Shown here: one piece after another, positions 1-8,779 of the stretch
Layout: the number at the start of each line of letters is the position of its first letter
Numbering within the stretch: position 1 is the first letter of the stretch
From: Euglena gracilis
Lineage: Eukaryota > Euglenida > Euglenophyceae > Euglenales
Direction of reading: 5' to 3'
Assembly: GCA_039621445.1 (NCBI GenBank)
Contig: CP154954.1
Location: 62,292,898-62,356,897, forward strand
Length of the DNA: 64,000 nt
Program-made: the position numbers and the translations under genes
The notes under the pieces: model-generated
Told to the model about the DNA's origin: nothing
Seen by the model: only the letters and a program-made list of their open reading frames with translations
Databases searched by the model: none

Positions 1-1282
1 TTGGGCAGCTCAAAAGGGGTAATTTTTGGCAACTTTCTTTGGGTGGTTGCAAAAAATGGTCAATTTTAAGCACATTTGCCAAAAATCAAATTTTGAAACC
101 GTCCCCAAAACGTCGATTTTTGAGCACTTTTTTAGAAAGTTCTTTGTATGCTATGACAGTGAGCTATTCCTGTCCCCCTGTGGGAAAAGCTACAGCTCGG
201 GGGGGGGGGGGACATGTTTTCTAGATTTTCCCCAAAATTCTTGGCCAATAAAACTGAAAATTCCTGAATTTGGACGATGGATCACATGTCTGTTTCAACA
301 GGTCAGGGGAACAGCTTGGGGGGGGGGGATGGTATTTCCAGCGACCCTTTGGGCGGCTGGACGGTAACGTATTTTCGCGTTTGGGGATGCAAAAATGGGC
401 CAAAACTGGTCAAAAATGGGGGGAAATGGGTTGGAAAAGGGCTGGCCAGCACAAAATTGGGGTCAAAAAAAAAGCGGCCCCCCTGAAAAAAATTTTGTCC
501 AAATCACCCCAACGCCAGTCAAACCCCACCCAAATGGCTCCAGAACCCCCCAATCGGGGGTGAATATGCAAAAACTTGGGGGGATAATGTCCATTTTATT
601 TTGGGCCACTTTTGGCAAAAGAACACCTCTCCCCATGGGATTATCAATATAATGGCAAAATTTCGCACAAAAAGGACTTAGCCCTCCAAGTATGTTGCCA
701 ACATAGAAGGGATTTTGTTATTTGAGGCTCGGATGGGGGTGGAGGGGGGAATTTTCTGCCTCTCGTGATGCAGAATGGTTGCATTTCTAAAAGATTTTCA
801 TGTAATCCCTGTTTCATCATTGGTTTTTTTCTCCCCTCCGGACCCCCATCACCCCGAACGTTTTTCGACCCGCCAGCGCCCCGTTTTGGGCCACCGACCC
901 ATTGACTTTGGGTCAAAACCGGGTCAAAAAAGTCGAAAAAAATCGAAATTTTTTTTGCCCGAAACGATGTTTTTTGGCCTCCCGGACCCTGAAAAACTGA
1001 TTTTGAGCCGAAAACGAGCGTTTTTTGACCCCCCCCCGACACCCCATATGCTCGGAAAATGGCAATTTTGCACGAAAACACACGCAAAGCGGTGAGGGGA
1101 TGAGAAACAATATGTGGGTTGGTGGTTTTGAAAGTTATTGGCGGAAGTATGTGGCCACATTGAGCAATGCTGAAAATTTTTCATGCATTTTCCCTTTGCT
1201 TGCAAAATAATTGCTTTATTGAGCCATTTTCCTTTGGTATTTGACATAGAGGTGACATAGCGGGATAGAGGAGGTTGGAAAA
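1..1282. other. Low-complexity, gene-free left flank
   Basis: No protein family is recognisable in any frame. The stretch is built from recurring short words such as CAAAATTGGG, GGTCAAAAA and long G-runs. The phrase AAGGGATTTTGTTATT at about 706 recurs at about 1344, 1844 (variant) and 2142, so this is degenerate dispersed-repeat DNA. The open frames are translations of this low-complexity sequence. Confidence 0.6.
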
Positions 1283-1326
1283 CCTCTACCTCTACCTCTA
1301 CGTCTACCTCTATCCCTCTACCTCTA
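1283..1326 (+). repeat. (CCTCTA)n microsatellite
   Basis: About seven imperfect CCTCTA hexamers lie in tandem with a few substitutions (one CGTCTA, one TATCCC). Confidence 0.85.
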
Positions 1327-1442
1327 TGCAGCCTTGCCGGCAGCGAAGGGATTTTGTTATTGGGGGCGGGGGGGGGTGCGGGGACAGCCGGCTGTAGCCC
1401 TCAAAATTGAAATTTTTCTAAGCCAGTCAGGGTTGGGGTTCG

Positions 1443-1512
1443 GATTAGGGTCAGGTATAGGGTTAGGGTTAGGGTTTCGCGTTAGGGTTTGGGTTAGGGT
1501 TTGGGTTACGTT
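1443..1512 (+). repeat. Degenerate interstitial telomere-like repeats
   Basis: Mixed TTAGGG, TTTAGGG and TTTGGG units occur here, including GGGTTAGGGTTAGGG and GTTAGGGTTTGGGTTAG. The array is short and imperfect and is followed by more sequence, so it is interstitial and not a chromosome end. The 7-mer type is common in plants and many algae, which gives a weak taxonomic hint. Confidence 0.65.
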
Positions 1513-2550
1513 AAGGCCAGGGTTCGCACCAGGGGTTTTTTTTAAGACCGGGGGGGGAGGGGGTGGTCCCCCCCCCACCCACCACCTGGGGGGGGGCGAG
1601 GGGGGAGGGTCCCGGGGGACCCACAAAAAATGGCCGAAAAATCGCGAATAGTGCTAAAAATAGAATTTTTTCGGCGCCTGCGGCGCCGAAAAGTACATCC
1701 CACCCCCCTCCGGGGGGGACCCCCCCCCCCCCCGGGGGGGGGGGCCCGGCGGGGCCCCCCCCCCTTCCCCCCCCCCCCCCCCCTCCCGGGGGTCCAAACT
1801 TAAAAAAATCCCTGGTTCGCATGCTCACCACAGGGTCCGGCACTGAAGGGATTTTGCTACCACCCTCCTCCCTTATTGTCCCCCCCCCCCCTCATTGTCC
1901 CTGGGCCCCGGCCGACGGGGGATTTTTTGGCCCGGCCAATGAAATTCCTTTGGTACCCCCTTATTGTCCCCCCCCCTTATTGTCCGGTCGGGCCTCCCGG
2001 AGAGCGGTCGGTGGGACAATAAGGGGAGGGGTGGTATTGGGGGGGGTGCGCCCCCCCCCCCCTGCCAGACGACCAAGGGCGCCGAAGGCGCCCTCCGACA
2101 ATGGGTGTCTGATTGCGCACGCTCACAAAACGGTCTGGCAGCAAAGGGATTTTGTTATTGGGAGGGGGGGGAGAGGTGCCCCCCCCCCCCCCCGCTGGAC
2201 GACCAAGGGCGCCGAAACCGCCCTCCGACAATGGGTGTCTGATTGCGCATGCTCACGTTTCAGACCAGGAACAGTGCTTTGGGCCAAGGTTTTTGGCGGC
2301 GCAGGGGTGACCGCGGCGCCGAAGGGGCCGCTGTTCCCGCCCCTCGGCTCCCTCTAACTCTTGGCCCAAACACAGTGTCACAGAAACTATGAAACGGCAC
2401 ATTACTGTGGGTCCCTCTCCCACAAGCCGGGGGGGGGTAATCGACCGGGTCCCCTGAGGATGGGGAGATGACTTCCACCGCTGACCCCCCCCCTTCAAAT
2501 GGAAATTGACCCCCCCTTCTGCCTGGTGTGCAATGCAAAGGAAAGCAAGG
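1513..2550. repeat. G/C homopolymer runs with direct repeats and palindromes
   Basis: There is no credible gene. Long runs of G or C alternate with GC palindromes. A perfect inverted repeat sits at 1668-1692 (arms TTTTCGGCGCC and GGCGCCGAAAA, loop TGC). A direct repeat starting GACGACCAAGGGCGCCGAA occurs near 2065 and again near 2200. Each copy continues into CCCTCCGACAATGGGTGTCT and GATTGCGCA, so the unit is about 135 bp. Confidence 0.6.
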
Positions 2551-2555
2551 CATAC

Positions 2556-2813
2556 ACTCGTGTTCAAGTCAATTGAGCCACTGCTTGCACAGGTGGGCTG
2601 CAAAATGAAGACATCATCTCCACGAACGTTTCCCAGAATCTTTATGTCGATCTCGCCGTTGGCAAATTGCCCCACTGAGAATGATTTGAGTGTGAAACAG
2701 GGTTAAAAAAAGAAATCAAAACCTCTGGCAGGGGTCAATTCAACCCCAAGCTTCCGAGAGACTGCCTCCGCCAGGGGCTTGTTTGAGTTACCCGTCACGA
2801 GCTGCAAGCGGTA
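2556..2813 (-). CDS. PRS: Ribose-phosphate pyrophosphokinase (PRPP synthetase), two adjacent exons of a partial gene
   Basis: PRPP synthetase transfers pyrophosphate from ATP to ribose-5-phosphate for nucleotide, His and Trp synthesis. Two minus-strand exons match the N-terminal domain. The first (about 2813-2723) reads RLQLVTGNSNKPLAEAVS and then a KLGVELTPAR segment, matching the family's 'F.GNS...LA..I...LG' start. The second (2674 to about 2556) reads FANGEIDIKIL and NVRGDDVFILQPTC, matching the family's 'F.NGEI.V.I.ENVRG.DVFI.Q.TC'. They join in phase 1 across a 48-bp intron, where the split codon gives Val. The upstream exon edge is uncertain. The downstream donor is GTGTAT or GTATGC near 2557-2554. 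I find no further exons, in particular no PPi-loop, no catalytic-flexible-loop and no C-terminal PRT domain. The gene is therefore either interrupted by large introns or repeats, or a remnant. The visible exons show no stop or frameshift. Confidence 0.85.
2675..2722 (-). other. 48-bp GT-AG spliceosomal intron in the PRPP synthetase gene
   Basis: On the minus strand the preceding exon ends CCAGAG and the intron begins GTTTTG. The intron holds a T-rich tract (GATTTCTTTTTTTAACC), ends CATTCTCAG, and the next exon starts TGGGGCAATTT. Reading frame and family similarity are continuous only if this segment is removed. Confidence 0.85.
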
Positions 2814-3004
2814 TCCTTTTCTTGACAATAATAAAAATTTATTTCCTGGATGGCAGAAGGACAAACCCTGATTTCAAATCTGCTGCATCGCTCGGGAGCA
2901 TCCTTGGTACCGAAGGAGGAATGGGAGGTCTCCCTTGGGAACTTTGGCTTGTCTCCTCAGCCATTCCGCAGGTTTTCCCGCGACTGCGAATTGGGCGACT
3001 CCTA

Positions 3005-4187
3005 GACCTGCAGGCAAATTGCCTCGTATGGCAGCCAGGACCAGGTGAGAAGCTGCTCTGAGGTGATCTTGAACGCCTTTGAGGACGTACTGGGCACGGC
3101 TCTCAACACACAACAGCGGGCCCAGGCTTCCCTGCCCTTGTCGAGTGGCGGCTGCGGCCTCCGCGTCCCATCTTTCATACAGCCGGCGGCCAGGATTTCC
3201 TTCCTTGCAGATTTCTACTCTGATGGGGCACGACGTGTTGGTGTTCCCGGATACGCAACCTCCCCACAGCTCTCCCTCATCACGCCTGTCTTGGACGACC
3301 TCAGGGGCCGGCTAGGGGCCAATCACGCCACCGTCACCACCTTCCTCAACAACCCTCAACGCATCGCTTCCGCGGACTCAGAGCCCCGGAAGCAGAAGTG
3401 GTGGAGTCACGAGCTGGGCAAGAAGACCATGGATGATCTAGTGGACCACGCCAGACCGCGGGACCAAAACCGCCTCCTGGAACAGGCTACAGGTATCGGA
3501 CACGGTTGGATGGCGGCACCCCCCTCAAATAACTCCCACACCACTTTCTCCAGCGAAGAGTACACCTTGGGGCTGAAGTGGTGGCTGGGCCTCCCGGTAT
3601 TAAGCGATGTCAGCCAACCATGCACGGGATGCAACCAGCCCCTGGACAAGGAGGGAGACCACCTCCTCTGCTGTCGCAGGAACAACTTCGCCGCCCGCCA
3701 CAACGCTGTGCAAGACGCGCTTTTCCAAACCTTGTCTAACAGCGGACAGCGGGTGCAAAAGGAGGTTGCCCTGCCAACGGCACGAGATAGCCACCTCCGC
3801 CCGGCTGACCTCCTCCTGGACTGTTGGTCTGACGGGAGACCGACGGCACTGGACGTCACCGTCTGCCACGGATGGCAGGCGACGGAACACACGGCCACCC
3901 GCGAACGGTGGAGATCTTTCCTGAAGAGACGGGAGGAGGCCAAAAAGCAAAAGTACAACATCCCATGCCAGCAAGCAGGCTGGGGCTTCACGCCCTTCGC
4001 CCTCGGGACGTGGGGGGGCATGGGACCTGAGACGGCCAAAACCCTGAGCAGGGTGGCGAAACGCGCCTCCTCCTGGCAACAGGGAGCGGAACGTCAAACA
4101 AAGGAGGCAGAGATCTACCAGAACGTTGCAATCGCCCTGCTACGCGAAGTCTTCCACCTCCTTCAACCCAAGCACATTCTCCGATAA
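3005..4187 (+). CDS. LINE A: C-terminal part of an RLE-type non-LTR retrotransposon polyprotein (5'-truncated copy)
   Basis: This is the region after the reverse transcriptase of a non-LTR retrotransposon with a restriction-like endonuclease. The open frame covers about 390 codons. It has a zinc-finger motif CTGC...H..CC at 3621-3674 (C-x2-C-x9-H-x3/4-C), as found just upstream of the endonuclease in R2/R4/NeSL-type elements. The endonuclease core follows: RPADLLLD with Asp codon at 3807, then ALDVTVCHG with Asp at 3852, and a Lys-rich helix near 3930. The protein ends LLQPKHILR at 4187. No RT motifs are present and similarity begins near 3005 after unrelated DNA, as expected from incomplete target-primed reverse transcription. 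The frame is intact, unlike LINE B, so the copy may be young. The GTG at 3045 is not a real start. Confidence 0.85.
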
Positions 4188-4225
4188 AAAAAACAACCAG
4201 AGAGACGGAAGAAAACGAACGCACA

Positions 4226-4226
4226 G

Positions 4227-4311
<85 letters not shown>
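4226..4311 (+). repeat. (CA)n microsatellite, about 40 units
   Basis: A nearly uninterrupted run of CA dinucleotides lies inside the LINE A 3' UTR. It produces spurious Cys-Val or His-Thr repeat ORFs on both strands. Confidence 0.97.
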
Positions 4312-4312
<1 letters not shown>

Positions 4313-4429
4313 CCACGCCCACCACAGCACTCCTCACCGAGCCGCGTACTGCCCTGCCCCTCACCCCTCCTCCCCCGCACGTACTCCTGTTCCGCCACAC
4401 ACCTCCGCTCCCCTCTTCCCCCGCGCAAC

Positions 4430-4458
4430 ATATTGAAGGTGGGCCTCGCCCATTTTCC
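4430..4458 (+). repeat. LINE 3' UTR hairpin 1
   Basis: ATATTGAAGGTGGGCCTC followed by GCCCATTTTCC contains the complementary arms GGTGGGC and GCCCATT. The same block is found inverted at 56044-56072. Related GTGGGC/GCCCAC hairpins lie at 8632-8652 and 57919-57934. Confidence 0.7.
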
Positions 4459-4533
4459 TCCCGCCGCCCTTTGCCCCTGCTGTGAACTGACCCACACTCC
4501 AGCGTTGTCTATATCCCCGCACCCTCGAACATT

Positions 4534-4585
4534 CAAATCCGGTAGGCTGCGCCACTGGTCGGTGGATTCGGTTCGCCCCACCACC
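4534..4585 (+). ncRNA. Conserved two-hairpin LINE 3'-terminal motif, copy 1
   Basis: This 52-nt block is one of five copies in the window. In the consensus, hairpin a has arms CCAGT...ACTGG enclosing GGC TGT GCC. Hairpin b has arms GGTGG...CCACC around a TTCGGTTCG loop. This copy reads CCGGT in the first arm. It is a structural element of the LINE 3' end and probably the RT recognition site. That role is inferred from its position after the ORF in LINE A and LINE D. Confidence 0.7.
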
Positions 4586-4898
4586 GTTGCCAATTGCCCC
4601 AGGTCTGATACCCAAAACAAACACAGATACCCAAAAAAATCTGACCCGGGATTCATTCAGGACTGGACCCCCAATTCCAGCAGTCTCTCTGCACTTTCCC
4701 CAAAGCGTCATTTCCACCCCTGCCCAACAAAAACCACCTCTGCCTGCCCATGCATCGACCGGAAACCACCAAAACCCGAAGGAACCCAGCACCACCCCCC
4801 ACAGTCTAGTCCAAACAAACCCCCCTCGCTCGGAACCCACGCCACCCGCCACCCCTCAATCCTTCAACCTGACTAAACTACTGGTCCTCCAGGCGCAT

Positions 4899-4922
4899 GA
4901 CATTGAACAAAACCCTGGTCCT
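4899..4922 (+). other. 2A-like (StopGo) motif 1, DIEQNPGP
   Basis: It is an exact match to the D-[VI]-E-x-N-P-G-P ribosome-skipping consensus, preceded by a hydrophobic LLVLQAH stretch. It is in the same frame as motifs 2 and 3. Confidence 0.8.
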
Positions 4923-5366
4923 CCAGCAGGCTGGTCCCTCCCCCAAGAAAACCCCGAAGAAGTCTGGGAAGATATTTGCCTAAATGGGCAAAGTTGGCGC
5001 TGGACCCGCACCAGGACGGCTGCCTTAGGGCCAAGCTCGTCAGTCAACGAACAGATCCAACCAACGCCCCCCTTTGTAAAGTGCTACCTTTGCCAGGAAA
5101 ACTTCCCCCTCTGGGATCGTTGGCGAATTGAAACACATGACTGTCAACTTGGGCGACCCCTGGGCAATATCTTTCAAAACCCCACCTTCCTGCAAAGACG
5201 GTGGGACTGGATAATGGATTTTCTGGAAACACGATCAAACGGCGATTGGTGGCACACTTGCTGTATCAACTATCGCGAGGTGTTCATCACACCTTACCCG
5301 CAACCACTCATTGAACACGGAAATCAGTGCCCCGCAGGGTGAGGAGAGGATCTCCTATCAGATGGG

Positions 5367-5390
5367 GACATTGAACCCAACCCCGGCCCA
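5367..5390 (+). other. 2A-like (StopGo) motif 2, DIEPNPGP
   Basis: It is in frame with motif 1, eight codons downstream of the premature TGA at 5340-5342. The upstream residues LLSDG resemble the LLTCG before motif 3. Confidence 0.75.
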
Positions 5391-6221
5391 ATCTCCGAGT
5401 GGATGCTGGACCCAACCTGGCTCAGAAGAATGATTGCAGAGCTTCAATTGGCAACACCACCATCGATGCCTTTGCCTCACCGCACAACTCACAGTTTCTA
5501 ATTTTCTGGTCATCCGAAGACAACACCTTAGCCACTCCTGGAGACAGCACGCCCCACTCTGGGCCAACCCCGTTTCGGCCTCCTCCCCGAAGTCCAGGAA
5601 AAAATCCTCATTGAAGGGGCACACATCATCCTGCTAGCACCAGAAAACCACCCGAACTTCGGCCAGCTTAAAAAGCTGAGCATCAAGTCCTTCCTCCTCC
5701 CAAAGCAACCCCTCTTTCGGGCAAGGGGAGCTACTCTGTTCCCCCACCCAACCTGGCGCTCCTGGGCACTCCATATCAATCACACCCCTCCCCCTCGACG
5801 ACCGAACCCTTTCAACTCTTACCACCCCTACCATAGGAAACCCCCCTGTGCGGGCCCAACCACCAAAACACCTCCCGACACAACACCTTTTGTCTTTGAA
5901 GACGAACTACCCCCCATGGAGACCTGGTCCCGCCCGGCCACGTACAACGGACCCTGGTCCTTTCTCTTCTTCGCCGGCCGGACTTTTGGCTGTCTCGAGG
6001 ACTCACTATGGGACACACGATTCCCACCCCCCGTCCCCTGCCCCCAATGTGGCCTTGATCACTGGGTGACCGCATGCACATCCTTGCTACAGCTACAGCC
6101 CACCACCCCTCCACCTCACAGACCCCGGACGTTTCAAATCAAGAGACGTTCCCCGTTCCAGACACCCCCAAAGCAACAAACCCTGAAGGGCAAAGGCAGG
6201 GGATCTCTGCTCACCTGTGGA

Positions 6222-6245
6222 GACATTGAGGAAAACCCAGGACCC
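6222..6245 (+). other. 2A-like (StopGo) motif 3, DIEENPGP
   Basis: GSLLTCGDIEENPGP is the closest of the three to the classical 2A consensus, including the hydrophobic/Gly run-up. It lies in the same frame as motifs 1 and 2. Confidence 0.85.
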
Positions 6246-6479
6246 ACAAATCCCACCACAGCACACCCCAAATCAAGCAAGCGCAAGGAACGCACAAATT
6301 CAGCCCCCGCCCGCAGAACACCAGACAACCAAGACCATAACGCTGACACCCTACGCGACCTAGCCCACCCCTGGGAAGGCAGAGACGCAGCAACCATAGC
6401 AGACACAGCAGGCAATGAAAAGCAACCTCAGAAACAGCACGTGACGTGGGATAATCATCAGTCCCAGCCCCTGTCCTAT

Positions 6480-8288
6480 CGAGGACATCCTGCAACTCCG
6501 CGTAAATACCATACTGCACGTCCCCGCCACTCTCCAACCCGCCATATCAGAAACGTTGGGAGCAATCCTTGAAGCATACACCAGCAACCCAACTGATGAC
6601 GGCCTCTTTGCAGTCTTGGCTTACCCCAAACTAGTCCTACGCACCGTAGCAGCACGCCTCAGACGAACTTGCCTCAGCACTGGGGAGGCGCAACAACCTG
6701 TTCCGTTAAGGAGATTACGGAACGCTGCTAACTGAACTCCGGTCAGCACAGAAGCTAGCAAATCCGAACGCCGCAGGGGTAATTGAAACCAGAACAGAGA
6801 AAAAGGCCAGAACAGAGCCCTCGACCCTTCCAGACCGCACCCTTCGGAGAGTCAGAACCCTCACAGGGGAAGGTGCCCCAGCCAAAGCACTTCAGCTGCT
6901 CCTATCGGAAGGCTGCCACCAGCCACAGGATCCACAGATTTGGAACAAACTAGAAGCCCTCCATCCGAACGGAAAGCCGGTAGACCCGAACAACCTCCCC
7001 GCCAAAATCACACCGTTCCAAGATGGGCAATCAATTACATGGGAACCCACCTTGCACGAGGCCATCCTGAGATTCCCGCGTACGTCAGCCCCAGGACCCT
7101 GTGGGCTTTGTCCCATTCACCTGCAAGACGCAATCAAGCGCCCGGGTAGAGGGGCACACCTGATCTCAGCTCTCGCCAAGCTCACCAACACCTGGGTTAA
7201 TGGGGACCTCCCCTCGGCGCACTCCACGTTCTGGTGCGGTGCCAACCTCACACCCCTTCGGAAAAAGGATGGCGGGGTCAGACCGGTGGCAGTAGGCGAA
7301 ACCATACGGAGATTGATTGGCAAAGCCCTATTGGCAACAGGCACGGCTAAAGACCAGGTGAGCAAGCTCCAACCCACACAAGTCGGGGTAGGGGTCACGA
7401 ACGCTGCAGAGTCAATTGCGATTGGCTTCCAACACCTGGTGCACAAACTCGACCCATCCGGAAATTGGGCAAGCCTGCAGTTGGATTTCTCCAATGCCTT
7501 CAATTGCATGGACAGGTCACACCTTTTGTTGGAGGCAACTACCAGGACACCCTGCCTCTTCAATTATCCTTACTTCGCATACAAGAACCCCGCCCCCCTT
7601 TTCTGCGCTGGCAAAGTCCTCTGGTCCCGCTGCGGCACACACCAGGGCTGCCCACTGAGCCCCGTCGGCTTCTGCATCGGCCTGCAACCCCTGGCCGAAA
7701 CCATCACAAACAACGCAAAATTACCGTGGAGTTCCTTGTACCTGGATGATTGGTATCATGGTGGGACAGCCTGACAAACTGCAGAAAGTCATCTCCTTCC
7801 TCCAGGGTGAGGCCACACGCTGCGGGTCAGAATTGAACCTCCGGAAGTGTGTGGTCTGGGGGCCTGCCAGCAATTCAATCACTTCTGCACCAGAAATGAC
7901 CCTGATTCCGTGGGAAAAAGATTCAGGGATCACGGTACTGAGGGTCCACGTGGACTTCCCCACAAGCCACCACAAGACAGCAGAAGCATGGGACTGCGCC
8001 ACAGAAAAAATAGAACACGCAGCAGACACTCTTACCAGAATGACGGAAGCCCAAATCTCTCATCACCTCCTACGCTCATGTCTTGACGGATGCAAAGTCA
8101 ACCACCTGCTTCGCGACTCCAATAGCTACCTCTGCCAGGAAACAGCCAATCGGTCCTCCGAAGTCATCTTACAAGCCTTTGAGGACGTGGTGGGAGTCGC
8201 ACTGAACACGACACAGAGAATGCAAGCAGTACTTCCACTCTCTAAAGGAGGATGTGGGCTGCGCGTCCCCTTACACAACCAATCATAA
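6480..8288 (+). pseudogene. LINE B reverse transcriptase, frameshifted
   Basis: RNA-directed DNA polymerase of a non-LTR retrotransposon. An upstream region (EDILQLRV... to PKLVLR, 6481-6680) reads in one frame. The core follows at 7052-7774 with LTPLRKKDGGVRPVAVGE (motif 1), LQLDFSNAFN (motif A, about 7472-7501, catalytic Asp), THQGCPLSP (motif B, about 7637) and YLDD (motif C, 7739-7750). One extra T at 7751 shifts the frame. The protein then continues at 7752-8288 through GSELNLRKCVVW (motif D) and the thumb (ILQAFEDVVGVALNTTQR). The region from 6690 to 7050 also contains stops. The catalytic residues themselves are preserved. Confidence 0.85.
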
Positions 8289-8416
8289 AAAGAGCCACTG
8301 CATGGCAAGAAGGTGAAATCAGGGACCTGAAACAGTCAGAATGCTATCAAGCCATCGCAGTCGCACTGACTCGCCAAATATGGCAACTACTCAGCGTAAA
8401 GCATGCTGCTCGTTAA
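8282..8416 (+). pseudogene. LINE B C-terminal tail after an internal deletion
   Basis: Translation reads RATAWQEGEIRDLKQSE, then YQAIAVALTRQIWQLL, and ends SVKHAAR with TAA at 8414-8416. This aligns with the end of LINE A (RASSWQQGAERQTKEAE, YQNVAIALLREVFHLL, QPKHILR). In LINE A roughly 300 residues, including the CCHC finger and endonuclease, separate this tail from GCGLRVP. Here that block is missing, so the copy is endonuclease-less. Confidence 0.8.
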
Positions 8417-8631
8417 ACAGGACACAGAGAAGCCTCCAAAAGCCCCACAAACAGGAGGCAATCAGGAAAAACCCCAAGCACCCAAGCACACCAAACACAA
8501 AAATCACAAGGAAGAGGCTCCTACGGCACCAAAAGACGAAAAAAACAAATCGCACCAACAACCGAGGCAATACGACACAAACACGCCCCGCCACGCATGC
8601 ACCCACGAAACCCCTCCCACACTATATATCC

Positions 8632-8652
8632 AAAGTGGGCTTTGCCCACTTT
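8632..8652 (+). repeat. LINE B 3' UTR hairpin 1 variant
   Basis: AAAGTGGGC TTT GCCCACTTT is a perfect 9-bp stem with a 3-nt loop. It is at the position equivalent to the LINE A hairpin at 4430-4458. Confidence 0.75.
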
Positions 8653-8779
8653 CGGCTAACCACTGACCACCAACAGGTTCCGTACGTTGTCGTGTACACT
8701 ACCAGCAGTATGCATACCCGCGACCTGTGGCGGCACAGGAAGTCACAAGGAGGCTCCTCTTGTGGCGAGGGCCAAAAGA

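Larger units (their letters stand above)
4188..4587 (+). other. LINE A 3' UTR
   Basis: The region from the ORF stop to the start of LINE B holds a CA microsatellite, a short hairpin (4430-4458) and the conserved two-hairpin terminal motif (4534-4585). The same order is seen downstream of the minus-strand LINE D ORF. This supports it as the true 3' UTR and not a leader of LINE B. Confidence 0.65.
4587..6572 (+). pseudogene. LINE B leader ORF with three 2A-like peptides
   Basis: One reading frame carries all three DIExNPGP motifs: DIEQNPGP at 4899-4922, DIEPNPGP at 5367-5390 and DIEENPGP at 6222-6245. 2A peptides make the ribosome skip the Gly-Pro bond, so the intact ancestor probably yielded several products from one ORF. 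Between motifs 1 and 2 lies CYLC...H..C near 5080-5140, a zinc-finger-like pattern. Before motif 3 comes CPQCGLDHWVTAC near 6040, a knuckle-like C-x2-C-x3-H-x4-C. Damage includes an in-frame TGA at 5340, TAA at 5499 and TAG at 5526 (a local frameshift is likely, since another frame reads on there), and a shift near 6475 into the RT upstream region. The function of the segments between the motifs is unknown. Confidence 0.75.
4588..8660 (+). mobile_element. LINE B: near-complete RLE-type non-LTR retrotransposon with 2A-like peptides, internally deleted and frameshifted
   Basis: The order is: leader ORF with three 2A-like motifs and two Cys/His fingers (4588-6480), RT N-terminal region (6480-7050), RT core (7050-7900), thumb and connector (to 8281), then a deletion of the zinc-finger/endonuclease region, the last about 45 codons (8282-8416) and a 3' UTR. 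It abuts the end of LINE A head-to-tail. Its 3' UTR has hairpin 1 (8632-8652), but I do not find the two-hairpin terminal motif, so the right edge near 8660 is approximate. Confidence 0.75.

Noticed and set aside
1443-1512. True chromosome end
   Set aside because: The repeats are few, imperfect and embedded in other sequence on both sides.
1563-2357. 264-codon Pro/Gly-rich ORF
   Set aside because: It is encoded by homopolymer C/G runs, and similar frames exist on the other strand. There is no domain.
4534-4585. HDV-like or hammerhead ribozyme
   Set aside because: I could not trace the nested double-pseudoknot pairing, nor the hammerhead core CTGANGA...GAAA. Two plain hairpins explain the block.
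3988-4656. Cys-Val repeat protein on the minus strand
   Set aside because: The VCVCVC run is the (CA)n microsatellite read in antisense. The rest is antisense to the LINE A ORF.
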